From Cupriavidus necator A5-1 (GTDB lineage Bacteria > Pseudomonadota > Gammaproteobacteria > Burkholderiales > Burkholderiaceae): a stretch of 64,000 bases of DNA. Below the pieces are notes generated by a model. The model saw nothing but the letters and a program-made list of their open reading frames with translations, made no database searches and was not told where the DNA came from. The DNA lies in assembly GCF_000744095.1 (NCBI RefSeq), contig NZ_JQLI01000008.1, positions 3,534,001 through 3,598,000 of the forward strand, read 5' to 3'. Numbering within the stretch: the stretch's first letter is position 1; the number at the start of each line of letters is the position of its first letter. Both the position numbers and the translations under genes were made by a program. Shown piece by piece: positions 22,535 to 31,768 of this stretch.

Positions 22535-24169
22535 ATGAAACCGACTCACGCCACGCCCGACCGGCAACGTTCGCCCCGCCTGCCCGCCCGCCGCGCCCTG
22601 CTCCACACCGCTGCCGCGCTGGTGCTGGGCAGCGCCGCCTTCACGCTGCTGCCGGCAGGCGCCGCCCATGCCGAGGACCTGCGTATCGGGCTGTCGGCCG
22701 ACGTCACCTCGATGGACCCGCACTGGAACAACTCCGGCCCCAACAACGCGATCGCGCTGCATATCTTCGAGTCGCTGGTGTTCATGGACAAGAACGCCCG
22801 CTATATTCCCGGCCTGGCGCTGTCGTGGAAGCCGGTCAACGCCATCACCTGGGAAATCAAGCTGCGCCCCAACGTGAAGTGGCAAGATGGCTCGCCCTTT
22901 ACCAGCGAGGACGTCAAGGCGTCGCTGGAACGCCCGGAGAAGCTGGTCAACAGCCCGGGCTCGTTCACCAGCTACACCAAGCCGATCGCGCGCATCGACA
23001 CGCCCGACCCGCTGACGGTGCGCCTGACCATGAGCGTGCCCAACTACGCCAACCTGGCCAATGACCTGAACAGCGTGCCGATCATGCCGAAGAAGGTCGC
23101 CGCCACGCTGACGCAGGCGGACTTCGACTCAGGCAAGGCGATGATCGGCACCGGCCCCTTCAAGCTCGTACGCTTCGCGCGCGGGCAGGAAATCGTGATG
23201 GAGCGCAACCCCAACTACTGGGGCCCCAAGCCCGAGTGGGACCGCGCCATCTTCCGCATCATCACCGACAACGGCGCGCGCTCGGCCGCGCTGCTGGCGG
23301 GCGACGTCGATGTGATCGAGAGCGTGCCGTCGGCGGACGTCGCCAAGCTCAAGCAGAACCCGAAATTCAAGATCGAGCAACAGGTGTCGTGGCGCACCAT
23401 CTTCTGGCAGATGGACCAGTCGCGCGATAACCCGCCCTTCGTCACCGACAAGGCCGGCAAGCCGCTCGGCAAGAACCCGTTCAAGGATGCGCGCGTGCGT
23501 GCCGCGATCAGCAAGTCGCTGAACCGCGACGCCATCGTCAACCGCATCATGGAAGGGCTGGCGGTGCCAGCGTCGTCGATCGTGTCGCCGCAGATCTTCG
23601 GGCATCCGGGCACCAAGCCGGAGGCCTATGATCCCGAAGGCGCGAAGAAACTGCTGGCCGACGCGGGCTACCCGGACGGCTTCGGGCTGACGCTGCACGC
23701 CACCAACAACCGCTACCTGAACGACGCCGCGGTGGCGCAGGCCACCGCCAGCATGCTGACGCGCATCGGCATCCAGACCAAGGTGGAGACGATGCCGGTG
23801 GCGGCGTATTTTACGCGCGCGCGCCAGGGCGAGTTCGCCTTCCAGATGCTGGGCTGGGGCTCGGCCGCCGCCGACGTGGCGCTGCGCTCGATCACCGGCA
23901 CGCCCAATCCCAAGACCGGCTACGGCACCTGGAACTGGGGCAAGTACAGCAACCTGCAACTGGACCAGCTGATCGAGAAATCGCTGACGACGGTCAGCAG
24001 CGAGAAGGCGCGCGAGGAGAATGCCCGCACCGCGGCGAAGTTCGCGCTGGCCGACCACGCGATCATTCCGTCGCATAGCCAGCTGGCGATGTGGGCGATG
24101 AAGAAGGGGCTGAAGTACGAGGCGCGGACGGACGAGTGGTCGTTGGCGCAGTTTTTCCACAAGGAGTGA
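22535..24169 (+). CDS. ABC transporter substrate-binding protein, family 5 (dipeptide/oligopeptide type)
   Basis: Periplasmic solute-binding protein of 544 residues with a long signal sequence (twin-Arg-like RR at 19-20, hydrophobic core LLHTAAALVLGSAAFTLLPA, cleavage near AHA-ED at about 47). The mature part shows SBP_bac_5 landmarks: TSMDPHWNNSGPNN, VFMDKNARYIPGLALSWKPV, WEIKLRPNVKWQDGSPFTSE, GTGPFKLV and AERNPNYW-like MERNPNYWGPKPEWD. No permease or ATPase genes adjoin it, so it is an orphan that must share a transporter. It is divergent from the TrmB-like gene. Confidence 0.92.
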   Translation: MKPTHATPDRQRSPRLPARRALLHTAAALVLGSAAFTLLPAGAAHAEDLRIGLSADVTSMDPHWNNSGPNNAIALHIFESLVFMDKNARYIPGLALSWKPVNAITWEIKLRPNVKWQDGSPFTSEDVKASLERPEKLVNSPGSFTSYTKPIARIDTPDPLTVRLTMSVPNYANLANDLNSVPIMPKKVAATLTQADFDSGKAMIGTGPFKLVRFARGQEIVMERNPNYWGPKPEWDRAIFRIITDNGARSAALLAGDVDVIESVPSADVAKLKQNPKFKIEQQVSWRTIFWQMDQSRDNPPFVTDKAGKPLGKNPFKDARVRAAISKSLNRDAIVNRIMEGLAVPASSIVSPQIFGHPGTKPEAYDPEGAKKLLADAGYPDGFGLTLHATNNRYLNDAAVAQATASMLTRIGIQTKVETMPVAAYFTRARQGEFAFQMLGWGSAAADVALRSITGTPNPKTGYGTWNWGKYSNLQLDQLIEKSLTTVSSEKAREENARTAAKFALADHAIIPSHSQLAMWAMKKGLKYEARTDEWSLAQFFHKE

Positions 24170-24200
24170 TGCGGCGCTAAGCGTCAGGCACGCTAGCGGT

Positions 24201-24370
24201 TTGCTCCCCTCTCCCGCCTGCCGGAGAGGGGCCGGGGGAGAGGGCAGGAGGGTCAAAGGCTTACGCCCGTGGGTTAAAACCGTTGGCCCCGCTCGGAGTG
24301 GCTGCTTGCTAGTCCGCCCCTCTCCCCGACCCTCTCCCCCTGAGGGGAGAGGGAGAACACCTTGCTTAGG
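24201..24370 (-). repeat. composite palindromic repeat, copy 2 (inverted relative to copy 1)
   Basis: Reverse complement of the arrangement at 4352-4520: GCAAGGTGTTCTCCCTCTCC at one end, a CCCTCTCC/GGAGAGGG palindrome, the shared middle GCGGGGCCAACGG, and a second palindrome at the other end. The arms and the middle are well conserved while the segment between middle and right palindrome is divergent. It fills the gap between two convergent genes. Confidence 0.85.
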
Positions 24371-24428
24371 CTAGCTCGGGCGGCTTGGGAGCACCCAAAA
24401 CCGTGCTCCCCTTCCGGGCCGTTACCCC

Positions 24429-25301
24429 TCAGATCCTCAACCGCTCCTCCTGCCGGGCATTCGCGGCGCGCAGCTTCTCCACCCAGTCACGCGCCGGCAG
24501 CCCGGTAGTCTTCTCGACCACATCGGCGCGCGCCTCGAGCACTTCCCACGACGCATCAATCTCCGGCCCATTGAAAGCCAGCGCAATGACGTTGCCGTCA
24601 TGCACTTCCGGAAACACCAGCACGCGGTTGTCGAAGGCGTCGCAGATGCGCTCGATATTCTTCGGGAAACTGTCGTGGTCGCCGAACAGGTTGATGGTCA
24701 TCACCCCCGGCGCCTTCAGCGTGCGTCGGCAGGCGCGGTAGAACGCGGTGGTATCGAGCACAGGCCCGCGCGCGGTGGCGTCGTACAGGTCCACCTGCAG
24801 CACATCGATGGCGCCGGCGTGGGCGCCGTCCATCACGTAGTCCCAGGCGTCCTGCTCGCGCACGGTCAGGCGAGCATCGTCCTCGCGCAAACCGAACATG
24901 CTGCGGCCGGCGACGATCACAGCCGGGTTCAGTTCCACCGCGGTCACGCGCGCACGGCTGAACTGGCGGTGGCAGAACTTGGTCAGCGCCGCGGCGCCCA
25001 GGCCAAGCTGCACCACGTGGAACTCTTCAACGGACGGCGACAGGAACAGCAGCCACGCCATCATCTGCTGGGCGTATTCCAGCTCGATGGCATCGGGCTT
25101 GCGCAGGCGCATCGCGCCCTGTACCCACTCGGTGCCGAAATGCAGGTAGCGCACTCCCTCCATTTCCGAGAAGGTCACCGGCGCAAAGCGCGGGGTCATG
25201 CGTTTCTCCTCGCGCGCCGGCGCCTGGCCACGGTTGCGGGTACCACGGGCCGGACGGCGCGAGGCCACGGCTTCAATCGATTTGCGTTTCAGTAGGGTCA
25301 T
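24429..25301 (-). CDS. spermidine synthase-like protein
   Basis: A 290-residue protein of the polyamine aminopropyltransferase / spermine synthase fold. It has HVVQLGLGAAALTKFCHRQF for the nucleotide-binding loop, VTAVELNPAVIVAGRSMFGL with the acidic ribose-binding residue, and VLQVDLYDATARGPVLDTT. The first 30 or so residues are basic and low in complexity. Starts at 25337, 25325, 25301 (MTLLKRKSIEAV) and 25199 (MTPRFAPVTF) are possible; I chose 25301. The family includes many methyltransferase-like members, so polyamine synthesis is not assured. Confidence 0.8.
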   Translation of the reverse strand: MTLLKRKSIEAVASRRPARGTRNRGQAPAREEKRMTPRFAPVTFSEMEGVRYLHFGTEWVQGAMRLRKPDAIELEYAQQMMAWLLFLSPSVEEFHVVQLGLGAAALTKFCHRQFSRARVTAVELNPAVIVAGRSMFGLREDDARLTVREQDAWDYVMDGAHAGAIDVLQVDLYDATARGPVLDTTAFYRACRRTLKAPGVMTINLFGDHDSFPKNIERICDAFDNRVLVFPEVHDGNVIALAFNGPEIDASWEVLEARADVVEKTTGLPARDWVEKLRAANARQEERLRI

Positions 25302-25355
25302 GTTGTCAAAAAAGGCGTTCAGCATCCGATGCAGCATGGAGGCGCGGAACGCGGA

Positions 25356-26108
25356 TTACTTGCCCAGCGCCACCTGCGCGCGCTGCAGCCATTCGCGGTT
25401 GTGTTCGCGGGCGTGGCGTGGCCAGTGGCGGGCGTCGTGGACAATTTCGCCGTAGAGCTGGTTTGCGCGTTCGCGGTCGGCGGCATCGGGTTGCGCCGCC
25501 AGCCAGTCGGCGAACAGGCAGCGCGGCGCGGCGTCGCTGGCGCTGGTCAGCGCCTGCTCGAACGCGGCGCGCGTGCCCGGCGCGCCGGTGGCCGCCAGCG
25601 CGCGTGCATAGAGCAAGGCGGGATCGGGTTGCTGGCGCGCTTGCGGATCGGCCGCGAACAGCTTTTCCAGAGTCGCCAGCGCGGCCGCCGCATCGCCAGT
25701 GGCGAACTGCGCCTGCGCCAGGCCTTGCAGCAGCGCCGGGTCGGATGCGAACGGGCCGTTGGCGGCGGCCTGGTAGTGCTGCAGCGCCTCGGCCGGCTCG
25801 CCGGCCTCCAGCAGCGCCGCGCCCAGCCGCATCCGGTGCTGCACCGTCGGCGCGCGGTCGAAGTCGGTGCGCGCCTCGCGCACCGCGCGGTTGGGGTCGA
25901 CCAGCTGCGTGATCGCGCGCGTGGCCACGCGGGCGCCGCGCGACTGGCGCAGCTCGGGCAGGAAGATGGCAAAGAAATACACCAGGCTGCCCAGCCCCGG
26001 GAACAGGAACAGGATCAGCAGCCAGTACATGTTCTGGTGCGTGCGCACCGCATGCACCGCGAAGAACAGTGCAACGATGATATGGATGCTGATGCCGAAG
26101 ATACGCAT
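25356..26108 (-). CDS. membrane-anchored tetratricopeptide-repeat protein
   Basis: A 250-residue protein with two N-terminal transmembrane segments (MRIFGISIHIIVALFFAVHA, then MYWLLILFLFPGLGSLVYFF) followed by a soluble helical part with TPR-like repeats: RMRLGAALLEAGEPAEALQH, then PALLQGLAQAQFATGDAAAA and PALLYARALAATG. Such proteins usually act as scaffolds in the envelope, but no partner is apparent. It runs in the same direction as, and 54 bases before, the spermidine-synthase-like gene. Confidence 0.82.
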   Translation of the reverse strand: MRIFGISIHIIVALFFAVHAVRTHQNMYWLLILFLFPGLGSLVYFFAIFLPELRQSRGARVATRAITQLVDPNRAVREARTDFDRAPTVQHRMRLGAALLEAGEPAEALQHYQAAANGPFASDPALLQGLAQAQFATGDAAAALATLEKLFAADPQARQQPDPALLYARALAATGAPGTRAAFEQALTSASDAAPRCLFADWLAAQPDAADRERANQLYGEIVHDARHWPRHAREHNREWLQRAQVALGK

Positions 26109-26192
26109 AGGGTAGTCACCTTGGAAACAATGGCCGCGGCGGCGGTGCAGCGCCGGCCGCCGGCATTGTGACAGAAAGCCCCTGGGCAAGTT

Positions 26193-27329
26193 TCAGCCGC
26201 CCGCCGCCAGGCCGGCGCCGGCTGCCTGCAGGCCCGCCACCGCCTGCGGCGTCAGCACGGCCTCGCCGTTCACCGCGCGCGTCACCAGCGCATCGGCCGC
26301 CTCGATGGCGATGCCCTGAGCGGCATACCAGGCGTCGTCGTAATAGGTATTGCCGTAGCGCTCGCCGCTGTCGCACAGCAGGCCGACAATGGCGCCGCCC
26401 TGCCCCGCCGCGCGCATCTGCTGCGCCAGGTACAGCACGCCGACGAAGTTGGTGCCGGTCGAGCCGCCCACGCGGCGGCCGAAGCGTGCGGAGAGGTAGC
26501 GCATGGCGGCAAACGACAGCGCGTCCGGCACCTTCAGCATGGCGTCGATGCAGCTCGGGATAAATGAGCGCTCCACCCGCGGCCGGCCGATGCCTTCGAT
26601 GCGCGAGCCGACCGTCAGGCCCAGCTCAGGCTGCGGCTTGCCATCGAGACAGCTGCGGAAGTAGTCAAAGAACACCGAGTTTTCCGGATCCGCGCACAGC
26701 ACGCGGGTCTTGTGGCGGCTGTAGGCCACATAGCGCCCGAGCGTGGCGATGGTGCCGCCGGTGCCGCCGCTGGACACCAGCCAGGCCGGCACCGGGTACT
26801 CTTCCTCGGCCATCTGCTTGAAGATCGACTCGGCGATATTGTTGTTGGCACGCCAGTCGGTGGCCCGTTCGGCATAGGTGAACTGGTCCATGAAATGCCC
26901 GCCGGCTTCCTGCGCGATGCGGTGCGACTCGGTGTAGATCTCCGCCGGGTTGGCCACCAGGTGGCAGCGTCCGCCGTAGAACTCGATCGCCTCGATCTTG
27001 GCGCATGAGGTGCCCGCCGGGATCACCGCCACAAACGGCAGCCCCAGCAACCTGGCGAAATACGCCTCGGAAATCGCAGTCGAGCCGCTGGAGGCTTCCA
27101 CCACCATGCTGCCCTCGTGCAGCCAGCCGTTGCACAGCGCGTACAGGAACAGCGAGCGCGCCAGCCGGTGCTTCAGGCTGCCGGTCGGGTGGCTGGATTC
27201 GTCCTTGAAATAGAAGTGGATATCGGGATAGCCCGGCAGGTCCAGCGGAATCAGGTGGGTGTCTGCGGAGCGGTTGAAGTCCGCTTCGATCTTGCGGATG
27301 GCTTCATGGGTCCAGTCGGAGAGTGGCAT
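26193..27329 (-). CDS. PLP-dependent cysteine synthase family protein
   Basis: Fold-type II PLP enzyme of 378 residues. The PLP lysine lies in [19 protein letters not shown] near residue 53. [20 protein letters not shown] is the substrate loop, and [11 protein letters not shown] is the phosphate-binding loop near 187. [20 protein letters not shown] and [16 protein letters not shown] close the domain. This resembles CysK/CBS-type proteins with a C-terminal extension rather than CysK or CysM proper. The start [11 protein letters not shown] at 27329 was chosen because upstream sequence is low in family features. The donor substrate is not inferable. Confidence 0.85.
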   Translation of the reverse strand: MPLSDWTHEAIRKIEADFNRSADTHLIPLDLPGYPDIHFYFKDESSHPTGSLKHRLARSLFLYALCNGWLHEGSMVVEASSGSTAISEAYFARLLGLPFVAVIPAGTSCAKIEAIEFYGGRCHLVANPAEIYTESHRIAQEAGGHFMDQFTYAERATDWRANNNIAESIFKQMAEEEYPVPAWLVSSGGTGGTIATLGRYVAYSRHKTRVLCADPENSVFFDYFRSCLDGKPQPELGLTVGSRIEGIGRPRVERSFIPSCIDAMLKVPDALSFAAMRYLSARFGRRVGGSTGTNFVGVLYLAQQMRAAGQGGAIVGLLCDSGERYGNTYYDDAWYAAQGIAIEAADALVTRAVNGEAVLTPQAVAGLQAAGAGLAAGG

Positions 27330-27489
27330 GGCGTCTTGCGGGCACGGGGACCTGGCATTGGGACAGGCCATCAGGATGCCAGAAGCGACCCACGCCCGGC
27401 AAAAATACGGTCCGCCCGGCGCCGGCTGCGCAGCCGGCGCATGCGCCGACACGGACCTCGGCCGCGACGCCTCATGCCTACCCTCGGGC

Positions 27490-27927
27490 CTACCGGTAGA
27501 CCAGCACCGGGATCTTGCTGTGGGTCAGCACCTTGAGGGTTTCGCTGCCGATCAGCATGCCCTGGAGGCCGCGCCGCCCGTGCGATGCCATCACGATCAG
27601 GTCGCAGTCCTTGTCCTCGGCCGTCTTGATGATGGCCTCGTAGGGATGGTCATTGACCGCGTAGGCCGTGTCGCAGGCCACGCCCGCCGCGCCGGCCTCG
27701 TCGGCCAGTCCGCGCAGGTAGCGGATCGCGTCTTCCCAGGCCTGCTTCACGTAGGTTTCGCGCGTGCCTTCCAGCATTTCTACCTCGTAGGTCAGCACGT
27801 GGTAGTTCGGACAGACGCGCACCAGCGTGGTCTTTGCGTCCATTTCCCGCGCCAGCATGAGTGCCTTGTGGAAGGCCGATTCGGAAAGTTCGGAGCCATC
27901 GACCGCCAGCAGGAGATGCCTGAACAT
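27490..27927 (-). CDS. universal stress protein, UspA family
   Basis: A 145-residue cytoplasmic protein of the UspA fold. [20 protein letters not shown] starts it, [20 protein letters not shown] carries the ATP-binding pattern G-2x-G-9x-S/T, and [13 protein letters not shown] ends it. ATP-binding members are typically induced by stress or starvation. It is the last backbone gene before the accessory region on its right. Confidence 0.93.
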   Translation of the reverse strand: MFRHLLLAVDGSELSESAFHKALMLAREMDAKTTLVRVCPNYHVLTYEVEMLEGTRETYVKQAWEDAIRYLRGLADEAGAAGVACDTAYAVNDHPYEAIIKTAEDKDCDLIVMASHGRRGLQGMLIGSETLKVLTHSKIPVLVYR

Positions 27928-28117
27928 AATTGCCTCCTTGCCTGCTCATTGCGCTCACTTTCGATGCGTCATCGCCTTGCGTCCGAAAGTGTGAGCCGCA
28001 AGGCGCACAACAAGCAGCGACCGATACACCCGGTTTCGAATCATTCGCCACTCGCTTGAAGTATAGGTGCGCCATGGCCCACGGCAATCTGGCAAGCATC
28101 ACATCGGGCCGGACCCA

Positions 28118-28262
28118 TTAGAAACGTACGATCCCAGATATGGAAGGGCTGGAAGCTTTGGCCTTGGCAATCGCTTGCAGGATCGCGGCCTTATCACCGG
28201 CTGCCAGCGTATACCGGCTCGGCCCGCGTACGCCGTCGCCGAGCGACAGCACGCTGCGGATT
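28118..28262 (-). pseudogene. C-terminal fragment of an unidentified gene, cut by an IS remnant
   Basis: Minus-strand reading gives IRSVLSLGDGVRGPSRYTLA and continues to IAKAKASSPSISGIVRF before a TAA stop. The residue pattern and codon use look coding, yet it starts abruptly where the IS110-like sequence begins. I do not recognise the parent family. Confidence 0.55.
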
Positions 28263-28430
28263 GGCACCGCAGGTGCCGGTCCGCAGTTGTTGTTACGAGG
28301 CTGGCCGCGATGGCTTCTGGTTGCACCGCTGGCTGACCGAACAAGGCATTGATAACTTGGTGGTGGACTCGGCCAGTATCGAAGTCAACCGGCGTTCACG
28401 ACGTTCCAAGACCGACCGGCTCGACGGCGA
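28262..28430 (+). mobile_element. IS110-family transposase remnant
   Basis: The plus strand encodes CYEAGRDGFWLHRWLTEQGI, then VVDSASIEVNRRSRRSKTDR and LDG, which is the N-terminal DEDD region typical of IS110 transposases. It carries an extra Cys codon, and the match stops abruptly near 28430. The rest of the transposase is absent. Confidence 0.75.
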
Positions 28431-28504
28431 CTCGCGACTGGCTATTACAGCCACCCCATTCAAGGTGACGAGAATTAAGGCACCCTCCGTGTTCTCGAAC
28501 AGAA

Positions 28505-28715
28505 ACCGGAGTCAATGGCGTGGTACTGTACGCAGTGGTGGAACGCTTTATCGAACACAGCCCGATCAGCGTGATGGCGCGCCTGGGGTTGCAACGCGCC
28601 CTCGATCCGGCCTGGATCGACGAGTTGTTCGAGCAAGAGCGTGAAACGCAGTAAACGCTGGAGTTATTGTTCTCGACGACGGTTGAAATCATGTCGCTGG
28701 TCGCCGCTGTTCTGC
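28505..28715 (+). mobile_element. DDE transposase remnant (IS4-like)
   Basis: Reading from 28508 gives VERFIEHSPISVMARLGLQR, then ALDPAWIDELFEQERETQ, a TAA stop, and TLELLFSTTVEIMSLVAAVL. The stop replaces the Tyr expected in a QYTRELLFST type motif. The N-terminus of an IS4-like transposase is the best fit; family from memory. Confidence 0.6.
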
Positions 28716-28722
28716 GCGGTCG

Positions 28723-28911
28723 GTGCAGGAGTTGCAGGCGGCGCAGAACAGCGGCGCGGATGACAGCGCCAAAGCCAGCACCGTGGCCGGCCTGCAAGCC
28801 CAGGTCACCGCCACATCGGCGGCCCTGCAGCAGGCCATTGCCAAGCTGTCCGAGGCGGTTCAGGAAGCCGGCGGCAGCACCACTGGAAACATCGTCAACA
28901 CGACGGCCTGA
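28723..28911 (+). pseudogene. C-terminal remnant of a coiled-coil-like protein
   Basis: From a GTG at 28723 the frame reads QELQAAQNSGADDSAKASTV, a heptad-like ALQQAIAKLSEAVQEAGGST and a TTGNIVNTTA end. It is cut on its 5' side by the transposase remnant. The composition suggests a helical coiled-coil region. A hairpin (CGCCGGCC/GGCCGGCG, 28950-28976) follows as a possible terminator. The parent gene is not identified. Confidence 0.45.
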
Positions 28912-29030
28912 GGCACTTCCCTCCTCCGAGACGCCCTTCACGCCGGCCGGGCCTTCACTGGCCGGCGCGTATCTCCCCCTCCCGTATCGCCTGCGCCCCG
29001 AACCACCAGATGTAACAGAGCTTGATCTTC

Positions 29031-29050
29031 ATTTAACCAATGAGTTAAAT
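29031..29050. promoter_or_regulatory. inverted repeat, likely ArsR-family operator
   Basis: ATTTAAC (29031-29037) and GTTAAAT (29044-29050) are perfect inverted arms around CAATGA, ending 6 bases before the arsR-type start codon. Position and AT-rich symmetry fit an autoregulatory site of an ArsR repressor. Confidence 0.65.
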
Positions 29051-29056
29051 GACGTC

Positions 29057-29425
29057 ATGCCAAATACCGGCGACCCCCTCTCCACCATCTTTGCTGCCCT
29101 GGCCGACCCGACGCGCCGCGCGATTCTTGCGCGGTTGTCCGAGGGCGACGCCCCGGTCAGCGAACTGGCGCGCCCGTTCGATATCTCCGCGCCGGCCATC
29201 TCCCGGCATCTGCGTGTGCTGGCCGACGCGGGACTTATCGAGCGGGAAGTCAACGCACGCTGGCGTATCTGCCATTTGCGCCCTGGCGCATTGCGCGATG
29301 CGCATGGCTGGCTGGAGACCTATCGCCGGCTTTGGGAAGGCAATCTCGACAGGCTGGTGGCCTTTGTCGAGCAGACGCAAAGCGAGCCCACTGTCACCCA
29401 TCGGAAAAAGGGGATCAAGTCATGA
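29057..29425 (+). CDS. ArsR-family transcriptional regulator
   Basis: A 122-residue winged-helix regulator. DPLSTIFAALADPTRRAILA is the canonical ArsR opening, and SELARPFDISAPAISRHLRV is the recognition-helix region, followed by LADAGLIEREVNARWRICHL. No metal-binding Cys motif (CxC or ELCVCDL) is present, as in the non-metal ArsR proteins that pair with SRPBCC proteins. The TGA overlaps the ATG of the next gene (ATGA), so the two are translationally coupled. Likely an autorepressor of this two-gene operon; the inducer is unknown. Confidence 0.9.
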   Translation: MPNTGDPLSTIFAALADPTRRAILARLSEGDAPVSELARPFDISAPAISRHLRVLADAGLIEREVNARWRICHLRPGALRDAHGWLETYRRLWEGNLDRLVAFVEQTQSEPTVTHRKKGIKS

Positions 29426-30504
29426 GCGAAGCTGCAACGTTTCATCTGGAGATGACCCGCCAGATCCGCGCGCCGCGCGAGCGGGTGTTTGATGCGTTTA
29501 CCGACCAGGCCGCCCTGGCCGTCTGGCATTGCCCGCGTGGCATGCAAGTGCTGGAAGCCAGCGCCGATGCGCGCGTGGGCGGCCGCTATCGACTTGTGAT
29601 GGGTGCGAAGGACGGCGAGCAACACATCGTCGGTGGCGAGTATCAGAAGATCGATCGCGCGGACTTTCTGGCCTACACGTGGCAATGGGAAGGCAGCGAG
29701 CCACCCGCCGGCGTGCGCACGCTCATCGAGATCACGCTGACCGACAAGGATGGCGGCACGCACCTGCACATGCGCCATAGTGGCTTCCCCGACACCGCCA
29801 CGCGCGATTCGCACGTCAGCGGCTGGCAATCGGTCTTCAACAACCTTAGCGACTATGTGGATGCCGAAGGCAGCGCCGGCACGCTGACCGTCTACGGCGA
29901 TGCGCGCAGCACCTACGTTCGCACGGTGCGCCTGGCGCTCGAAGAGAAAGGCGTGCCCTACACGTTCAAGCCACTTGCGCCGCACAACGACGAACTGCTG
30001 GCCCACAACCCGTTCGGCCGCATTCCGGCATTCGCCGACGGTCCGATCGAAATCTACGAAACGCGCGCCATCCTGAGCTACATCAACGACGTCTTTGGCG
30101 GCCCGAACCTGATTCCGCAAACCGGCCCCACTGCCCGCGCACGCTGCGAGCAGTGGATCAGCCTGATCAACTGCCACGGCTACGATGCGATGGTGCGCCG
30201 CTACGTGCTGCACTACGTGTTCCCGAAGGGCCAGGACGGCCAGCCCGATCGAGCCACCATCGAGGCAGCCCTGCCCGAGATCGCGAAGCAGCTCGATGCA
30301 TTGGAGCAGGCATACGGCGGGCGCGATTTCCTGGTCGGGAATACGTTGTCGATGGCCGACCTGTTCTTCGCGCCGATCGTCGAATATCTGGCGCGATTCC
30401 CGGAAAGCGCGGCGATGCTGGAGACGCGGCCGAACATCCGGCGTGGTCACGCAGTCATGCGCGCGCGGCCAAGCTACGGAGCCACACAGCCGGATTTCGG
30501 CTGA
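29422..30504 (+). CDS. SRPBCC (AHSA1-type) / glutathione S-transferase fusion protein
   Basis: A 360-residue two-domain protein. Residues about 8-147 are an AHSA1/CalC-type SRPBCC domain (FHLEMTRQIRAPRERVFDAF, then GGRYRLVMG, VSGWQSVFNNLSDYV). Residues about 155-234 are a GST thioredoxin domain (TLTVYGDARSTYVRTVRLAL, then NPFGRIPAFADGPIEIYETR with the cis-Pro and glutathione-binding E-T/S position). Residues about 240-350 are the GST helical domain (GGRDFLVGNTLSMADLFFAP). The frame is continuous across the junction, with no stop or start between domains. SRPBCC domains bind hydrophobic ligands and GSTs conjugate electrophiles, so a ligand-presentation plus conjugation role is a reasonable inference. 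Confidence 0.85.
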   Translation: MSEAATFHLEMTRQIRAPRERVFDAFTDQAALAVWHCPRGMQVLEASADARVGGRYRLVMGAKDGEQHIVGGEYQKIDRADFLAYTWQWEGSEPPAGVRTLIEITLTDKDGGTHLHMRHSGFPDTATRDSHVSGWQSVFNNLSDYVDAEGSAGTLTVYGDARSTYVRTVRLALEEKGVPYTFKPLAPHNDELLAHNPFGRIPAFADGPIEIYETRAILSYINDVFGGPNLIPQTGPTARARCEQWISLINCHGYDAMVRRYVLHYVFPKGQDGQPDRATIEAALPEIAKQLDALEQAYGGRDFLVGNTLSMADLFFAPIVEYLARFPESAAMLETRPNIRRGHAVMRARPSYGATQPDFG

Positions 30505-30746
30505 TCAGTCGAGCCAGGATCGGAGCGGCCGGGGCGCCCCAACGCACGCGTCGTGATGACGCATCTGGCACTATCAGTGCGCGGGCCAGTCCCGCCGTGC
30601 CATTTCCCGGCGCCCACGGCTTGATGCAACTTGCGTGAGCCATGGCATACATATTGCGCAGGGAACACACAGACCGAAACAAGCTGGCAAGTCGCGATGA
30701 CATGCTCCGAAACGGAGCATCCCGGGCAACGGCGCCCCGAAGCGAA
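30505..30746. other. intergenic region after the fusion gene
   Basis: No credible gene and no clear terminator with a T-run. It should carry the promoter of the following chemoreceptor-like reading frame. Confidence 0.4.
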
Positions 30747-31452
30747 ATGACCGCGAACCGGACAACCGACTTGCAGGCATCTCGCTTCGCGGCGCTTTTT
30801 CTTTGCCGGCGAAGTGTTCGCCGAGACCATCGGCGCATTGATCAACCTTTCCGGAAGGCAGCGCATGCTGTCGCAACGGATCGTCCTCCAGATGTTGCTT
30901 GCTTCGCGGTGGGCACTGCCGCGCTCGATCTCGCACGCAAGTGCCTGTCAATGTTCGAGTCGGCGCATTCGGATCTCGTGACGGGCAATGAGCGTTTGCC
31001 CGGCGCATTCTCCGGCGCCCTGCAGCAGCTGTACTTTGGCAATCCGCGTGCTAACGCGCGTATCCGTGAATTCATCGCCCAGGTCAGAATAGCGATAGAC
31101 GCACCACTGGCCGACACCAGCCGGCGAGCATCATCCCTCGACGTGCTCGTGGCGCAGGCCACGCCAATACTTGAACTGCTGCAGGCCGTTACGCAGGCCT
31201 ACCAGGAGGAAATGCACCGTTGCGAGGTCGCGGTGCGCAAACGCCAGACCGACCTCGTCGAGCGCCTCAGCGGTATTTCGATGCAGGCGAACATCGTCGC
31301 GATGAATGCGCGCATCTCGGCGGCACGGGCGGGAGAGTACGGCAGGGAGTTCTCGGTGATCACGCAGGTGCTTGCTGGCATCATCAAGGAGATGGATCAA
31401 CTGATCCGCCCCCGTCGTCGGCCCGGCCAATGCGTCCAAAAGTTCAAGCTGA
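30747..31452 (+). pseudogene. frameshifted PilJ-type/methyl-accepting chemotaxis-like gene
   Basis: Three frames together give one protein. From ATG 30747: MTANRTTDLQASRFAALF. Then, in another frame from about 30796: FAGEVFAETIGALINLSGRQ and RMLSQRIVLQMLLAS, the type IV pili MCP N-terminal motif. Back in the first frame from about 30908: TAALDLARKCLSMFESAHSD, on to GISMQANIVAMNARISAARA and GEYGREFSVI, the MCP signalling tip. After about 31412 the natural end appears to be VVGPANASKSSS plus stop in the second frame (31450-31452), while the open frame runs on to 31475. The shifts fall near runs of T, G and C, so either the gene is decaying or the assembly has indel errors. Confidence 0.65.
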
Positions 31453-31640
31453 CATTGATGTGGAGACACCCTTGAAACCGTTACCTCTTGACGTCACCGG
31501 CATGTATGGGAGGGAGGCCAAGTAACGTGGTAGCGTGAACGGGCTATGCCAGAGGCGGCATTACAGGCAGCCACGGCTGCAATGCCTGCCAGGCGCGCTG
31601 CGCTATAGGGCGGGTTTTTTTCTTCATCGGACTTTGGGGC

Positions 31641-31768
31641 CGCGCTTCGGTCGTGATGAGCCTGCAATCAGCCAAGCTCAACGGGCATGAACCTTGGGCC
31701 TACCTCAACAATGTGTTGCCCGCCTGCCCACACACCTGAACAGCCGCATCGACGAGCTGATCCCAACA
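31641..31768 (+). mobile_element. IS66-family transposase C-terminal remnant
   Basis: MSLQSAKLNGHEPWAYLNNV continues, after a frameshift near 31712, as ARLPTHLNSRIDELIP. Together these match the end of IS66 transposases (SAKLNGHDPWAYL..VL..LPTH...RIDELLP). No other IS66 genes remain. Confidence 0.7.
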
